Below are positions 47,120-56,154 of a DNA stretch of 64,000 bases, piece by piece. Positions within the stretch are counted from its first letter, which is position 1. Each line of letters starts with the position of its first letter. Source of the stretch: a virus; IMG/VR virus record IMGVR_UViG_3300017917_002401, positions 25,128 to 89,127 of that record; one strand, 5' to 3'. The position numbers and the translations under genes were made by a program. The notes beneath the pieces were generated by a model that worked only from the letters and a program-made list of their open reading frames with translations, was not told the DNA's origin and ran no database searches.

Positions 47120-48746
47120 TGCCCAAGAATCTGTAACAGGAAATCTTGTTAACTTTACAGGAACTCCTACTGCTACAACCAGTAATTGGTATAATGCTGG
47201 GCAAGTAGGAGGTTCACTGTCTTGCTGGTCACCTCAAGATGGTTGGTACGGCGCTTATTGCGGCCCTAGACCTTATGTAAATGCCAATGGCTATGGTATG
47301 ATAAACTTTAGCTATGGTTATACAGACTTACATCAAGTTGTAAACATAGCTAATGCATTACCAAATAGCGGAACCGGCCTACAAGTAACCGGCTTTAACT
47401 TTGCTTTTAGAGCTAAAAATGGTAATGGCTGGGACGGAGCCCGACAAGATTACTTAGATGCTTATGTTTTATTTACAGACCCAAGTGGTAAAGTACTAGA
47501 ACATTATGATTACGGTGCTTGGACCAATCGCCGATATGATTGGACAAATTTTTACTTTAGTGAAACTTTTAGTGCGGCAAGACCAACCAAAGACTTGGGC
47601 ACAGCACAGTATGGTTTTATAGGGTATGATACAAATGGTTGGGCAGGCCCTTATGGTCCTGAAGTAACCAATGTTCAATTTAGCTTAAAGTACTCAGTTG
47701 ATATGTGTGCTATGGATGTGCTAAGCTCTCCGACTTGTCCTGGGTATTTAGAAGCTATTTCTAAATTTACGGTACCCACAGCTGCAGCACCAGAGCCTGT
47801 AGTGCAAGCCGCAACTCAACCAACAGAAACTGTTAGCACAAGCTCACCAACTGCTGTAGTTACAACACAACCAGTTGCAAATACAACTGCCCCAACCTCA
47901 GTAACTCCAGCAACAACTACAGCAGCGACCACTAGTTCACAATCAAAACCAGGAGCTAGTTTACAGCAAATACTTGGAATTGTTAGAGCAGAACAAGATA
48001 GAGTAAGCTCTGTGGAAAAACAAACTGTAAGTCAAGCAGTTAGTGCAGCGCTCACCACTTCTAGCAAAGCCAAAGAAGAAGCTGAAACGGTTGCGCTGCA
48101 AGCAGTACAACAGTTAACATCGCAAACAACTTTTCAAGGTGGTAATAGTGTACAAACTAACAGCAAATCAGTCGTTAATGTTTTAGCAAATTCAGGCCCA
48201 CAAGCGGGATCTGCCATTACTAACAGTTTTAAACCAACTGAAATTGCTGCTAGTATTCAACAGCCACAGCCCATACAGATTTTACAAAATATAGCTCCAG
48301 CAGCAAGCATAATTCAGCAAGAACAACCAAGACTGCCCGAACAAATATTTTTTAGCAATACACCTGCAAGTATTGCACCAGTGCCTAAAATTGAGGTACC
48401 GGAACCTACAAAATTAGTAGCAGCCATAAGACCTGGTGAGTTTACGCCGTTCTCATTAACAGATACCACCGAAATAAAACAACCAGAAGTAAACCAAAAT
48501 ACTGGACCTTCTGTTAATAAATCTGTTAGTAATAACGAACTTGCTACTGGAAAAGGCATAGAGCAGTTAGCTACTATACCTAAATCATTCAACCTTTATA
48601 CTCAGGCATTATTACAGGATGCCCAATTTTACAGTGATAAACCCGTTTACAGAAACCAGCGTGTAGTAGATAATCAAAAAGTCTTAAGACAATTATCTTC
48701 TGATAGATTACATCAGCAGCTGGTAGAATTACAATACCAGAAGTGA
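47055..48746 (+). CDS. Exported protein with Pro/Thr/Gln linker, 563 aa
   Basis: Signal peptide MTRIKKWVLAHCLALLLINF followed by SNAQ. Residues about 25-220 form a beta-rich domain with Trp, Tyr and Gly (GGSLSCWSPQDGWYGAYCG, WAGPYGPEVTNVQFSLKYSV) and paired Cys. Then a Thr/Pro/Gln linker, a helical VEKQTVSQAVSAALTTSSKA region and low complexity to the end. AAGGA 9 bases before ATG 47055 supports this start inside the previous gene. No family is recognised. The secreted domain could bind glycans or the envelope. Confidence 0.78.
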   Translation: MTRIKKWVLAHCLALLLINFSNAQESVTGNLVNFTGTPTATTSNWYNAGQVGGSLSCWSPQDGWYGAYCGPRPYVNANGYGMINFSYGYTDLHQVVNIANALPNSGTGLQVTGFNFAFRAKNGNGWDGARQDYLDAYVLFTDPSGKVLEHYDYGAWTNRRYDWTNFYFSETFSAARPTKDLGTAQYGFIGYDTNGWAGPYGPEVTNVQFSLKYSVDMCAMDVLSSPTCPGYLEAISKFTVPTAAAPEPVVQAATQPTETVSTSSPTAVVTTQPVANTTAPTSVTPATTTAATTSSQSKPGASLQQILGIVRAEQDRVSSVEKQTVSQAVSAALTTSSKAKEEAETVALQAVQQLTSQTTFQGGNSVQTNSKSVVNVLANSGPQAGSAITNSFKPTEIAASIQQPQPIQILQNIAPAASIIQQEQPRLPEQIFFSNTPASIAPVPKIEVPEPTKLVAAIRPGEFTPFSLTDTTEIKQPEVNQNTGPSVNKSVSNNELATGKGIEQLATIPKSFNLYTQALLQDAQFYSDKPVYRNQRVVDNQKVLRQLSSDRLHQQLVELQYQK

Positions 48747-48753
48747 GGTACCT

Positions 48754-49317
48754 ATGGCAGATAACAAAGACGTTAATGCTAAGATAGATGCGGCCGAAGC
48801 AGCCGTACATAAATATGCAAGTAAAGATACTGTTATCAGTATTGGCGGATATGAATTTACTCCAGCTAAACTGATGGTAGCCTTTACACTAGTATCTTCA
48901 ATGCTTGGTGGTTTATATGGCACTTTTGAGGTGTATAAAGATTATCAAGGTATGAAGAAGAAAATAGCAGAATATATCTCACCTGATCTCAGCGAGTTTG
49001 ATAAACGATTGGCTGTTATTGAGCAAAACAGTGCGAAAACTTCTGATTATACTCGTGATATAAAGAATGATCTTAAAAATGATTTACGTCGTAATGAAAC
49101 AGTAACTGAACAAATTGAGCGTAGTGTTAAACAAGCTCAACGTGAAACAGATGCTGACTTAAAAACTGTGCAAAAAGATCTTCGCGCAAACTTAGACCGT
49201 AATCGTGATGATATGGATAAACTAAAACGCGACATAGATTCTAAACTGGAAAAGATTAATAGAGACGTAGATACAAAGATTCAAAAAGCTATAGATAATC
49301 CTTTAGCTAATAAGTAA
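48754..49317 (+). CDS. Membrane-anchored coiled-coil protein, 187 aa
   Basis: A cytoplasmic N-terminus (MADNKDVNAKIDAAEAAV), one hydrophobic helix at about 39-56 (LMVAFTLVSSMLGGLYGTF), then a long charged coiled coil to the end (IEQNSAKTSDYTRDIKNDL, ERSVKQAQRETDADL). It opens a block of three such proteins before the holin-like gene. No family is named. It might be part of a membrane complex with 49320-49823 and 49836-50384. Confidence 0.7.
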   Translation: MADNKDVNAKIDAAEAAVHKYASKDTVISIGGYEFTPAKLMVAFTLVSSMLGGLYGTFEVYKDYQGMKKKIAEYISPDLSEFDKRLAVIEQNSAKTSDYTRDIKNDLKNDLRRNETVTEQIERSVKQAQRETDADLKTVQKDLRANLDRNRDDMDKLKRDIDSKLEKINRDVDTKIQKAIDNPLANK

Positions 49318-49319
49318 TC

Positions 49320-49823
49320 ATGATAGATCCTATTAGCATAGGAGCTGCTTTCGTTGCCGCACAAAGTGTTGTTAGTAATATAAAAAGTGCAATGAATACA
49401 TCAAAGGATGTAGTCAGTATTGTTAATGACATTGGTAAGTTCTTTACACTAGAATCAGATATTCAAAAAGCTAATATTCAGTTAAAGCTGAATCTGCTGA
49501 AGAAATCTGATTCGGAATTACAAGCTCAGGCATTGCAAACAGCTTTTATGGCTAATCAAATGATCGAGTATAAAAAGGAATTAAAAAATCTATTATACTG
49601 GTCAGGCAATGCTGAAATCTGGGATAACATGCAAAAAGAGCATATCCGTCTTGTAAAAGAAAAACATCGCTTAGAGCGAGAACAGAAAGAAGCAGAGAGA
49701 AAAAGAAAAGAGCGATTAGCTGAAGTTATATTCAACGGAGTTATTGTCTTTAGTATATTTGTAGTGCTAGGCATATTAGCTTCTGTGCTTTGGATAATCT
49801 TTACCAAAAATTTATCTGTGTAA
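49320..49823 (+). CDS. Membrane protein with C-terminal helix, 167 aa
   Basis: Mostly helical; a charged segment (RLVKEKHRLEREQKEAERKR) precedes a single C-terminal membrane helix at about 138-160 (VIFNGVIVFSIFVVLGILASVLWIIF). It is tail-anchored in design, with the main domain in the cytoplasm. It starts two bases after the previous stop. No family is recognised. Confidence 0.7.
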   Translation: MIDPISIGAAFVAAQSVVSNIKSAMNTSKDVVSIVNDIGKFFTLESDIQKANIQLKLNLLKKSDSELQAQALQTAFMANQMIEYKKELKNLLYWSGNAEIWDNMQKEHIRLVKEKHRLEREQKEAERKRKERLAEVIFNGVIVFSIFVVLGILASVLWIIFTKNLSV

Positions 49824-49835
49824 TTAGGAGAAACA

Positions 49836-50384
49836 ATGGCTGAGGAAAAGAAACCTCTTAGTAGATCAGAGCGAGAAGCTCAAATTAAAGATAAAGCTGG
49901 ATGGGTTATTACTGTTCTTGCTGCTCTTCTGGCCATTAATACTTATATTAGTAGTGGCAATAGTAGTAAGGTTCTTAACAACACAATAAAAGCCAACGAT
50001 ACCTGGAGCTTTTATCAAGCTAAATCTATTAAGCAAACACTAGCTGAAATGGCAAAAGACGATGCTGAATATCGTGGTGAAAAGGCAAAAGTAGAAAAGT
50101 TACAGGCTAAAATAGATCGTTATGAAAGCGATCCAGCTACAGGCGAAGGCAAAAAAGAACTAATGGCAAAAGCCAAGGCTCTAGAAGCTGAGCGTGATCA
50201 GATCAAAAAATCTAATCCATGGTTAACTTTTGCTGGTAGCTTTTTTCAAATCGCAATTGTTTTATTATCCGCTTCTATCTTAGCAGTGAGTATGCCACTA
50301 TTCTGGGCTTCTACAGTTGTAGGAAGTATAGCAACATTATTTATGTCACAAGGTCTATGGCTGTGGCTACCACTAACCCTATGA
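49836..50384 (+). CDS. DUF4337-like membrane protein, 182 aa
   Basis: Hydrophobic helices at about 22-38, 132-150 and 154-176, with a helical hairpin between. The stretch IKANDTWSFYQAKSIKQTLAEMA is characteristic of the DUF4337 membrane protein group, whose function is unknown. AGGAG precedes the start. It lies between the tail-anchored protein and the holin-like gene, so a membrane or lysis-timing role is possible. Confidence 0.78.
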   Translation: MAEEKKPLSRSEREAQIKDKAGWVITVLAALLAINTYISSGNSSKVLNNTIKANDTWSFYQAKSIKQTLAEMAKDDAEYRGEKAKVEKLQAKIDRYESDPATGEGKKELMAKAKALEAERDQIKKSNPWLTFAGSFFQIAIVLLSASILAVSMPLFWASTVVGSIATLFMSQGLWLWLPLTL

Positions 50385-50392
50385 GGTATTAG

Positions 50393-50827
50393 ATGGAAGA
50401 AAAGAAATCCCAAGAAGATTGGATGACCCGAAAGTGGCGTCCAATGATGGCAATTATGTATATGCTAGTATGTTTATGTGATTTTGCCATATTCCCTATT
50501 TTATGGACTCTGGTTCAATTTTATGAAACCGAAGCCGCTAATGATGCATTCCGTCAGTGGGCTCCTATTACCTTACAAGGTGGAGGATTATTCCACGTTG
50601 CAATGGGTGCTGTACTTGGCGTTAGTGCTTGGAGTCGTGGTCAAGAAAAGATTGCAGGGGCTACATCACCTAGCTTGCCAGATCCCGTACCGGCTGCACC
50701 ATCAGTAACAAACTCACTTGCTCAAGGTAGCCCAGGCACAAGTGCACAAGACTTTGCACCCCCAGCACCAAAAGCAGGATTTGGTGGAAAATTAGCTCCT
50801 CCAGCTGCTCCTCAACCTCTAATTTAA
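50393..50827 (+). CDS. Holin-like membrane protein, 144 aa
   Basis: The N-terminus WMTRKWRPMMAIMYMLVCLCDFAIFPILW, one to two more hydrophobic segments (about 35-47, 60-78) and a short positive end after WSRGQEK match the holin group of three-helix proteins (gene transfer agent/HP1 type). The C-terminal 60 residues are a Pro/Ala-rich tail. It would form the membrane lesion that frees the endolysin. No other holin candidate in the window is as good. Confidence 0.75.
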   Translation: MEEKKSQEDWMTRKWRPMMAIMYMLVCLCDFAIFPILWTLVQFYETEAANDAFRQWAPITLQGGGLFHVAMGAVLGVSAWSRGQEKIAGATSPSLPDPVPAAPSVTNSLAQGSPGTSAQDFAPPAPKAGFGGKLAPPAAPQPLI

Positions 50828-50835
50828 GGATTACT

Positions 50836-51012
50836 ATGCGCTATTTAATTTTAACTGTTGCACTAATGTTTGGTACTGCTTATGCAGCAGAACCTCAAAC
50901 TAAAAAGGTTTGCCAAGAAACAAAAGATGCTAAAACTGGCAAAACCAAAGAAGTGTGTAAAACAGTAAAAATACACAAAAAGCTAGAAGGTACCAAAGTT
51001 CCTGCTAAATAA
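50836..51012 (+). CDS. Exported basic micro-protein, 58 aa
   Basis: ATG 50836 with AAGGA upstream, stop TAA 51010-51012. Signal peptide MRYLILTVALMFGTAYAAEP with an AYA cleavage site, then a Lys/Thr-rich mature part of about 40 residues with two Cys (VCQETK, EVCKTV) that could form a disulphide. It is last in the lysis/membrane block, just before the PhoH promoter. No family is recognised. Confidence 0.7.
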   Translation: MRYLILTVALMFGTAYAAEPQTKKVCQETKDAKTGKTKEVCKTVKIHKKLEGTKVPAK

Positions 51013-51020
51013 AATTTGTA

Positions 51021-51063
51021 TTGACCTAACAAGCAGGGCCTGGTATAATATATACTCAGGCCC
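51021..51063 (+). promoter_or_regulatory. Promoter with inverted repeat before phoH
   Basis: TTGACC (51021-51026), 17-base spacer, TATAAT (51044-51049). GGGCCTG (51036-51042) and CAGGCCC (51057-51063) flank the -10 symmetrically, like an operator. Confidence 0.85.
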
Positions 51064-51089
51064 GATTTATTAACCACACAAGGAAGTTT

Positions 51090-51776
51090 ATGGCAAGTGG
51101 TAAAAAAGCTAGACGTGGTAAAGTTGTTTCTGCCAATAGTAATCCGGTAGAATATGGTTTTCGTGATGTAAAACCGTTAAACTTTATTCAAGGCGAATAT
51201 TTAAGAGCTATACAAGAAAATGATATAATTTTCGGAATTGGCTCTGCTGGTACAGGTAAAACTTATGTTGCTGCTACTTATGCAGCGGGTGAGTTGTTTC
51301 ATAGACGCGTAGAGAAAATAATTCTCACAAGACCTAATGTAGAAACAGGTCGCGGCTTAGGATTTTTACCAGGTACTTTGGAAGAAAAATATGCCCCTTA
51401 TCTAGACCCATTTGATCAGGTTTTTACAAAAAGCCTAGGAAAAGGTTTTTATGAGTACGCGCTAAAAAACAGCAATATTGATCCTAAACCGCTGGGATTC
51501 ATGCGAGGGGCAACCTTTGATAATTGCATTGTATTAGTAGACGAAGCTCAAAACGCCACTCGTGAAGAAATGAAAATGCTCTTAAGCCGTATTGGTAAGA
51601 ATTGCAAAATGATTATCAGCGGAGATGTTGACCAGTCGGATATCCCAGATAGCGGGTTAAGTGATGCGGTAAAACGTTTAGAGCATATTGAAGGCATTGA
51701 AGTTGTACGATTTATGGATGATGATATTGTTCGTAGTCGTATGTGTAAACAAATTATTTTAGCATACAAGAATTAA
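51090..51776 (+). CDS. phoH: PhoH-like ATPase
   Basis: 228 residues, the usual length of phage PhoH-like proteins. Walker A GSAGTGKT (51-58), RPNVETGRGLGFLPG with the loop typical of the family, and Walker B IVLVDEAQN (about 147-155). PhoH-like proteins are predicted RNA/DNA-dependent ATPases; the gene is common in aquatic phages and its role in infection is not settled. It has its own promoter with a dyad and an AAGGA ribosome site. Confidence 0.95.
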   Translation: MASGKKARRGKVVSANSNPVEYGFRDVKPLNFIQGEYLRAIQENDIIFGIGSAGTGKTYVAATYAAGELFHRRVEKIILTRPNVETGRGLGFLPGTLEEKYAPYLDPFDQVFTKSLGKGFYEYALKNSNIDPKPLGFMRGATFDNCIVLVDEAQNATREEMKMLLSRIGKNCKMIISGDVDQSDIPDSGLSDAVKRLEHIEGIEVVRFMDDDIVRSRMCKQIILAYKN

Positions 51777-51777
51777 A

Positions 51778-52620
51778 ATGGCTGATTTAAACCTAAAACC
51801 AACGGAAGGCATGGCCTCCGCAGCTCGTAGAGCACTAAAATGGAAAGAAGAAGGTAAGCCAGGAGGTACTGCCGTTGGATTAGCCAGAGCACATCAGCTA
51901 GTTAAACAGGAGACCTTAAGTGAGCGTACAGTTCTTCGTATGTACTCATTTTTCAGCAGACATGAGCCCGACAAACAAGCCACAGGATTTAATAGTGGCG
52001 AAGAAGGTTATCCTAGCAAAGGTAGAGTAGCCTGGGATTTGTGGGGCGGTGATGCAGGGTACAGTTGGAGTAAAACAAAGCGTGATCAAATTATGCGCGC
52101 CAGAGAAGGTAAAGTACTTGTTATTACAAACGCTTTAGCACTAGGAAATACTATGGAAGACTTAATTAATTATTTGAAATCAGCGTTTGCTAGTGAGTAT
52201 GCTTTTGCACTAAAAGCACAAAATTTTCACTGGAACGTAGAGGGCGATGATTTCCCTCAATTGCATGCACTATTTGAGCGTATCTATGACGAAGTATATG
52301 GCAGTATTGATGATTTTGCAGAAAACATTCGCAAGATACAAGCATATACTCCAGCAAGTTTATCAGCACTAAATAAAATCAGTGCTGTAGGTGGAATAGA
52401 TCAAATGCCTATGTATTGTCACGATATGTTACAAAATTTGCTAACAGATAGTGAAAATATGGAACAAATGTTTGCTATTGCCTATGAAAAAGCAGATGCT
52501 AATAAAAAGTACGGTTTAGCTAACTTCTTGGCAGATCGTCAAGATGCTCATGCAAAACACAGCTGGATGCTACGCGCCACATTAGTGGTTGACGAAGATG
52601 AAATGACTGGTAATGACTAA
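51778..52620 (+). CDS. Fusion of a phage domain with a Dps-like ferritin, 280 aa
   Basis: Residues about 1-105 form a domain seen in many phage proteins (GMASAARRALKWKEEGKPGG, RMYSFFSRHEPDKQATGF, GRVAWDLWGGDAGYSWSKTK); I know the sequence type but not a proven function. Residues about 125-275 are a Dps/ferritin-like four-helix domain with ferroxidase residues His151, His163, Asp178 and Glu182, spaced exactly as His51, His63, Asp78 and Glu82 in E. coli Dps. The product may store iron, bind DNA or protect it from oxidation. It follows phoH by one base and ends at the convergent terminator. Confidence 0.9.
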   Translation: MADLNLKPTEGMASAARRALKWKEEGKPGGTAVGLARAHQLVKQETLSERTVLRMYSFFSRHEPDKQATGFNSGEEGYPSKGRVAWDLWGGDAGYSWSKTKRDQIMRAREGKVLVITNALALGNTMEDLINYLKSAFASEYAFALKAQNFHWNVEGDDFPQLHALFERIYDEVYGSIDDFAENIRKIQAYTPASLSALNKISAVGGIDQMPMYCHDMLQNLLTDSENMEQMFAIAYEKADANKKYGLANFLADRQDAHAKHSWMLRATLVVDEDEMTGND

Positions 52621-52622
52621 TA

Positions 52623-52658
52623 AAAAAGCCCCTATAACTTGCGTTATAGGGGCTTTTT
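52623..52658. terminator. Bidirectional terminator between the converging blocks
   Basis: AAAAAGCCCCTATAAC (52623-52638), TTGC loop, GTTATAGGGGCTTTTT (52643-52658): 16 perfect base pairs with T runs on both strands. Confidence 0.97.
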
Positions 52659-52660
52659 GT

Positions 52661-52861
52661 TTATTCAGCTTTTATTTGTTCTTCAGCAGGTGGCTGAGGT
52701 GGCTGAGGTAGCTGAGGCTGAGCCTGATTTCTGATCTTTTCGCTTAGTGGATTACAGATCTTGCCTGGCAGCTCTTGTAAAGCTACTAGAATAGCATTGA
52801 CTTCATCAAGGCTCAGGTCTGTTAAATTAATGCGAATGATTTCGTTTGTTTGTTGTTCCAT
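52661..52861 (-). CDS. Small hypothetical protein, 66 aa
   Basis: MEQQTNEIIRINLTDLSLDE, then VNAILVALQELPGKICNPLSEKI and a Gln/Pro-rich tail (QPQLPQPPQPPAEEQ). The INLxDLSLDEVNxILxAL helix is a frequent small phage protein with no known role. It follows the ribonucleotide reductase by nine bases and ends on the central terminator. Confidence 0.75.
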   Translation of the reverse strand: MEQQTNEIIRINLTDLSLDEVNAILVALQELPGKICNPLSEKIRNQAQPQLPQPPQPPAEEQIKAE

Positions 52862-52870
52862 GATTTTACT

Positions 52871-54835
52871 TTAACGAATAGGACAAGCACCAGTTGCACA
52901 ATCTTCGCCCATAATTTCATCAAAACTATTGGCATCATCAAGCGATACTGGTTTTAAGTTATAAACATACTCTTTGAAAGTTTGTTCATCAACTACTTCT
53001 TGTGGAAGATATAAATAGCCAAGATCTTTGGCAGTTTTTGTAGGATCAGTACGATAAATAAAACTCACGCCTACATAAGTATCCCAATTATCCAGCAACC
53101 AGTCAATAATTGCTGGGACTTCACTAGGATCGTAACTAATAGTTACTGATGTATTTTGCTGAGTCCAGCTATTCTGAATCAGTTTATACTTTTCTAGTTG
53201 ATCAACAGCACTGTCTAAGTTAACTTCTTTTCCTTCTACAATATTAAAAGGAACATCTTCCCATTCTACCGGGAAAGTAACAAGAACGCCGCTATCATCA
53301 GTAGGGTGATTGATAACATTGTAATTTGCTTGACGCAGAACTTCTACAACTGGGTCATATTTACTGAACTGTACGTTGTTGAATATGTACTTGCCCAGGG
53401 GTTTGTGAATACCTTCGGTTGTGTCCATGATTTTAGACAGTGTCCCAGAGGGTTTGACACAAGTAACGTTTTTAGGTCTTGGTAATCCCAGCTCGTCTGC
53501 CATGCCGATGGCAGCACTTGTTGCTGTACGCTTGAGATATTCATAGTCGTATCCTGTCATATCAGGACGTTTAGCGATTCCGGTGAGTCCGACGCCACAT
53601 AAACGTAGGAAATAATTATTGAGGTGCCAACTTTCTTGTAGGATACCATCCAATAAGTTGACGCAAGTCTGGCGATAGTTCGCTCTAGCTGCAAGTCTGA
53701 TAGCTTCGTGGAGTCCAGCTGTATCACCTTTAAACTTGGCGATATCCGTTTCCGTAAGATTGCAGAAGGACTTGTTTCCCAATAAGATTTCCACGCAGGG
53801 ATTGGCTCCCTTAAACCATGGAGCGCGTCTACGTGCTTCAACGGCGTTAATAAATCCAGGCTCACTTCCACCTGCTTTCTGCATCATATCAAAAATCTTT
53901 TCTAGATCTTTGCGTAGAGGCTTTTCATTAAATACCAGACTATTATTACTTTGCTGACGGTGAGCGTTATTGTGTAACCACCAATCTTTCTTTGCTACAG
54001 CAAACTCTTCCCATTCCGGCTGTCCGTAGTCGAAAAGGGCGATCTCAGCACTTCTACGGCTAGATAGAATAGTGCCCAGATGATTAACAATGTCCAGAAT
54101 ATCCATCCTAGTAAGTAAACTATCAGCGCGACCATTAAGTATGTTGGCAATAGCAACATAAGCAGTACTGATAGCACTATCACCCGAACTAATCCAGCCA
54201 TATCCTTTTAACCTTTCACCTGCAGGTCGCAGTTGGCTAAAGTCAAGCACTAACGTATCAGCGGGATACTTTCCAGCAAGTAGCTTTCCAATGGATTTAG
54301 CCCATGCTTCTGCTGAGTCTCCGACACTAATTGTCCAAGTACGGGATTCACTGTCCCAGGTTTCGACATTATGCTCGCGCCCACCTTTTGATGTGCGTGT
54401 GCTTCTAACCACTCGAATGTTCTTGATTGGGTGTGAAAATCCATTTAGGGTACCAACAATTGGTTTAAATCCTACTCCGCAACCCTGTAGTAACAACCAT
54501 AGTACATCTACTACGTCATATACAGTTTCTACATGGGTAAAGCTACAATTAAACTGTGATGCTTCGCGGCTCTTGGCTACGCTAGTGCCGCCCAACCACA
54601 ATGTGCGGCCACTCATTAATACTTTACGATCTAGCATTAGTTGTTCAAGATCGTAGAGTTCTTCATATTCGCGGTCGTTTAGGTCACGACCAACTGCACG
54701 TTCCCACAACCACCCTTGATGGTCGATAACGCGTGCAACCGTTTCTTGCCATGTTTCAAATTGTTTTCCGTCGTCTGAAGTTGGGCGATTGTATGTACGA
54801 CGTGTAATTACTTGCGCTCGTGTTGAAACAGCCAT
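52871..54835 (-). CDS. nrdJ: Class II (B12-dependent) ribonucleoside-triphosphate reductase
   Basis: 654 residues, monomeric Lactobacillus leichmannii type. Expected residues are visible: Cys97 (FNCSF), Cys347 and Glu349 in NPCVEI, Cys358 in SFCNLTETD, and a C-terminal redox pair Cys646/Cys651 (CATGACPIR). KPSGTLSK marks the phosphate-binding loop. It reduces NTPs to dNTPs for phage replication using adenosylcobalamin, so no oxygen or NrdB subunit is needed, but the host must supply B12. AAAGGA precedes ATG 54835. It lies downstream of dUTPase and flap endonuclease. Confidence 0.95.
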   Translation of the reverse strand: MAVSTRAQVITRRTYNRPTSDDGKQFETWQETVARVIDHQGWLWERAVGRDLNDREYEELYDLEQLMLDRKVLMSGRTLWLGGTSVAKSREASQFNCSFTHVETVYDVVDVLWLLLQGCGVGFKPIVGTLNGFSHPIKNIRVVRSTRTSKGGREHNVETWDSESRTWTISVGDSAEAWAKSIGKLLAGKYPADTLVLDFSQLRPAGERLKGYGWISSGDSAISTAYVAIANILNGRADSLLTRMDILDIVNHLGTILSSRRSAEIALFDYGQPEWEEFAVAKKDWWLHNNAHRQQSNNSLVFNEKPLRKDLEKIFDMMQKAGGSEPGFINAVEARRRAPWFKGANPCVEILLGNKSFCNLTETDIAKFKGDTAGLHEAIRLAARANYRQTCVNLLDGILQESWHLNNYFLRLCGVGLTGIAKRPDMTGYDYEYLKRTATSAAIGMADELGLPRPKNVTCVKPSGTLSKIMDTTEGIHKPLGKYIFNNVQFSKYDPVVEVLRQANYNVINHPTDDSGVLVTFPVEWEDVPFNIVEGKEVNLDSAVDQLEKYKLIQNSWTQQNTSVTISYDPSEVPAIIDWLLDNWDTYVGVSFIYRTDPTKTAKDLGYLYLPQEVVDEQTFKEYVYNLKPVSLDDANSFDEIMGEDCATGACPIR

Positions 54836-54844
54836 AATATCCTT

Positions 54845-55312
54845 TTATTTTCCAGTAGAACCAAAACCACCGGTTCCACGCTGTGTATCGTTCCAAATAT
54901 CTATAAAATTCAATAATTCTACTCGCTGAATCACTAACTGGGCAATACGATCACCACGCGTAATTTTATAAGGGTCTTCGCCAAGATTTTTCAAAATCAC
55001 TTTGATATTGCCACGGTAATCCGCATCAATAACGCCTACGCTGTGAGGGATACTAATTCCCTTTTTTCCTTGACTCGATCTGTTAAATACAAACCCGGCG
55101 TAGCCTTGCGGAATTTTGACCGCTACTCCTGTATCAACAAGTTTTTGTTCTCCGGGATAAATTTCCAAAGTTTCGGTGCTCATTAAATCTGCACCAGCAT
55201 CAGTGGGATTAGCTCGACGTGGTAGGAATTCTTTGTCTTCCACTAAACATTGAATTGTTGATCTCACGGTATCAATAGTGCTATTGCTACATATATATTG
55301 ATTAAGATTCAT
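54845..55312 (-). CDS. dut: dUTPase
   Basis: 155 residues, trimeric dUTPase type. All five motifs are present: PTDAGADL, RSSQG, GVIDADYRGNI, RIAQLVIQ, and the C-terminal RGTGGFGSTG, which closes over the active site. It hydrolyses dUTP to dUMP, keeping uracil out of DNA and feeding dTMP synthesis. ATGA overlap with the flap endonuclease upstream. Confidence 0.96.
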   Translation of the reverse strand: MNLNQYICSNSTIDTVRSTIQCLVEDKEFLPRRANPTDAGADLMSTETLEIYPGEQKLVDTGVAVKIPQGYAGFVFNRSSQGKKGISIPHSVGVIDADYRGNIKVILKNLGEDPYKITRGDRIAQLVIQRVELLNFIDIWNDTQRGTGGFGSTGK

Positions 55313-56154
55313 TTTAGGTAATCTTCTAGAATTTGGTCGATTTGTTTACAATTGGTATCACCTAAGGCTTCGCTACAATGAGTAACTAAGTCCATTAGTT
55401 GATAGTTAAGAATTAATTGGTCTTTACACTGATTCAGGGCTTCGATATACTTGTATCTACCACTAATAGGAATGCTAGCAATAATGTCATAGGTACTACC
55501 ATATTCACTAACAAGTGATACGGCTCGTTTAGGTCCAATCCCAGGCACGCCAGCGACATTATCACCAGAGTCACCTGTAAGACACTTAATACTAATATAG
55601 TCCTCTGGAGAAAACTCATAGTGAGTATTCCAGTTTTCGACAGTAATTTCTTTGCGAGTAACATAACTAAATCTTGATACGTGTTCCTGCACCAATAAGT
55701 CCCAGTCACGATCACTTGAGATTAACCAAATGTCATTAATGGGAAGTTTTGATTTTTTATTTACAATATAAGCTGCGATATCATCGGCCTCAACACCAGG
55801 AAATCTGATAACAGGGTAATCTGTTTCGTTTTCGATGTGAATCAGAGTTTTAGTAAAATCTTCAAAGAATAATTCAAACGCAGCTTTTTCAGCGTCTGTT
55901 TGATTTTCAAACTTGTCTTTGCGATTTTGTTTGTATTCTGGATAAATGGCTTTACGATAACTCGATGATCCTTGGTCGCCAGCGATAATCACATATTGTG
56001 CTTTATAGCTTTTCTTGAGACTGTTAACTGTTCGCAGATAATCCTCGGCGAAATCAGTTGCTCCACTGTGCTTATAGCGAAACGCTAAGTTCAGGGAGTC
56101 AACAATCATCAATGTATTTTCTGTTGTTGTAACTTGTTGAAAGGTTTTGCTCAT
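55309..56154 (-). CDS. 5'-3' exonuclease / flap endonuclease (FEN)
   Basis: 281 residues. PIN/FEN fold acidic residues: Asp19 (MIVDSLNLAFRY), AGDQGSSSYRK, GVEADDIAAYIV, SSDRDWDLL, and the H3TH region TGDSGDNVAGVPGIGPKRA. It removes RNA primers and flaps, as T4 RNase H and T5 exonuclease do. Its family A polymerase partner at the right end appears to lack this domain in the visible part. Own promoter at 56182-56210. Confidence 0.93.
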   Translation of the reverse strand: MSKTFQQVTTTENTLMIVDSLNLAFRYKHSGATDFAEDYLRTVNSLKKSYKAQYVIIAGDQGSSSYRKAIYPEYKQNRKDKFENQTDAEKAAFELFFEDFTKTLIHIENETDYPVIRFPGVEADDIAAYIVNKKSKLPINDIWLISSDRDWDLLVQEHVSRFSYVTRKEITVENWNTHYEFSPEDYISIKCLTGDSGDNVAGVPGIGPKRAVSLVSEYGSTYDIIASIPISGRYKYIEALNQCKDQLILNYQLMDLVTHCSEALGDTNCKQIDQILEDYLK

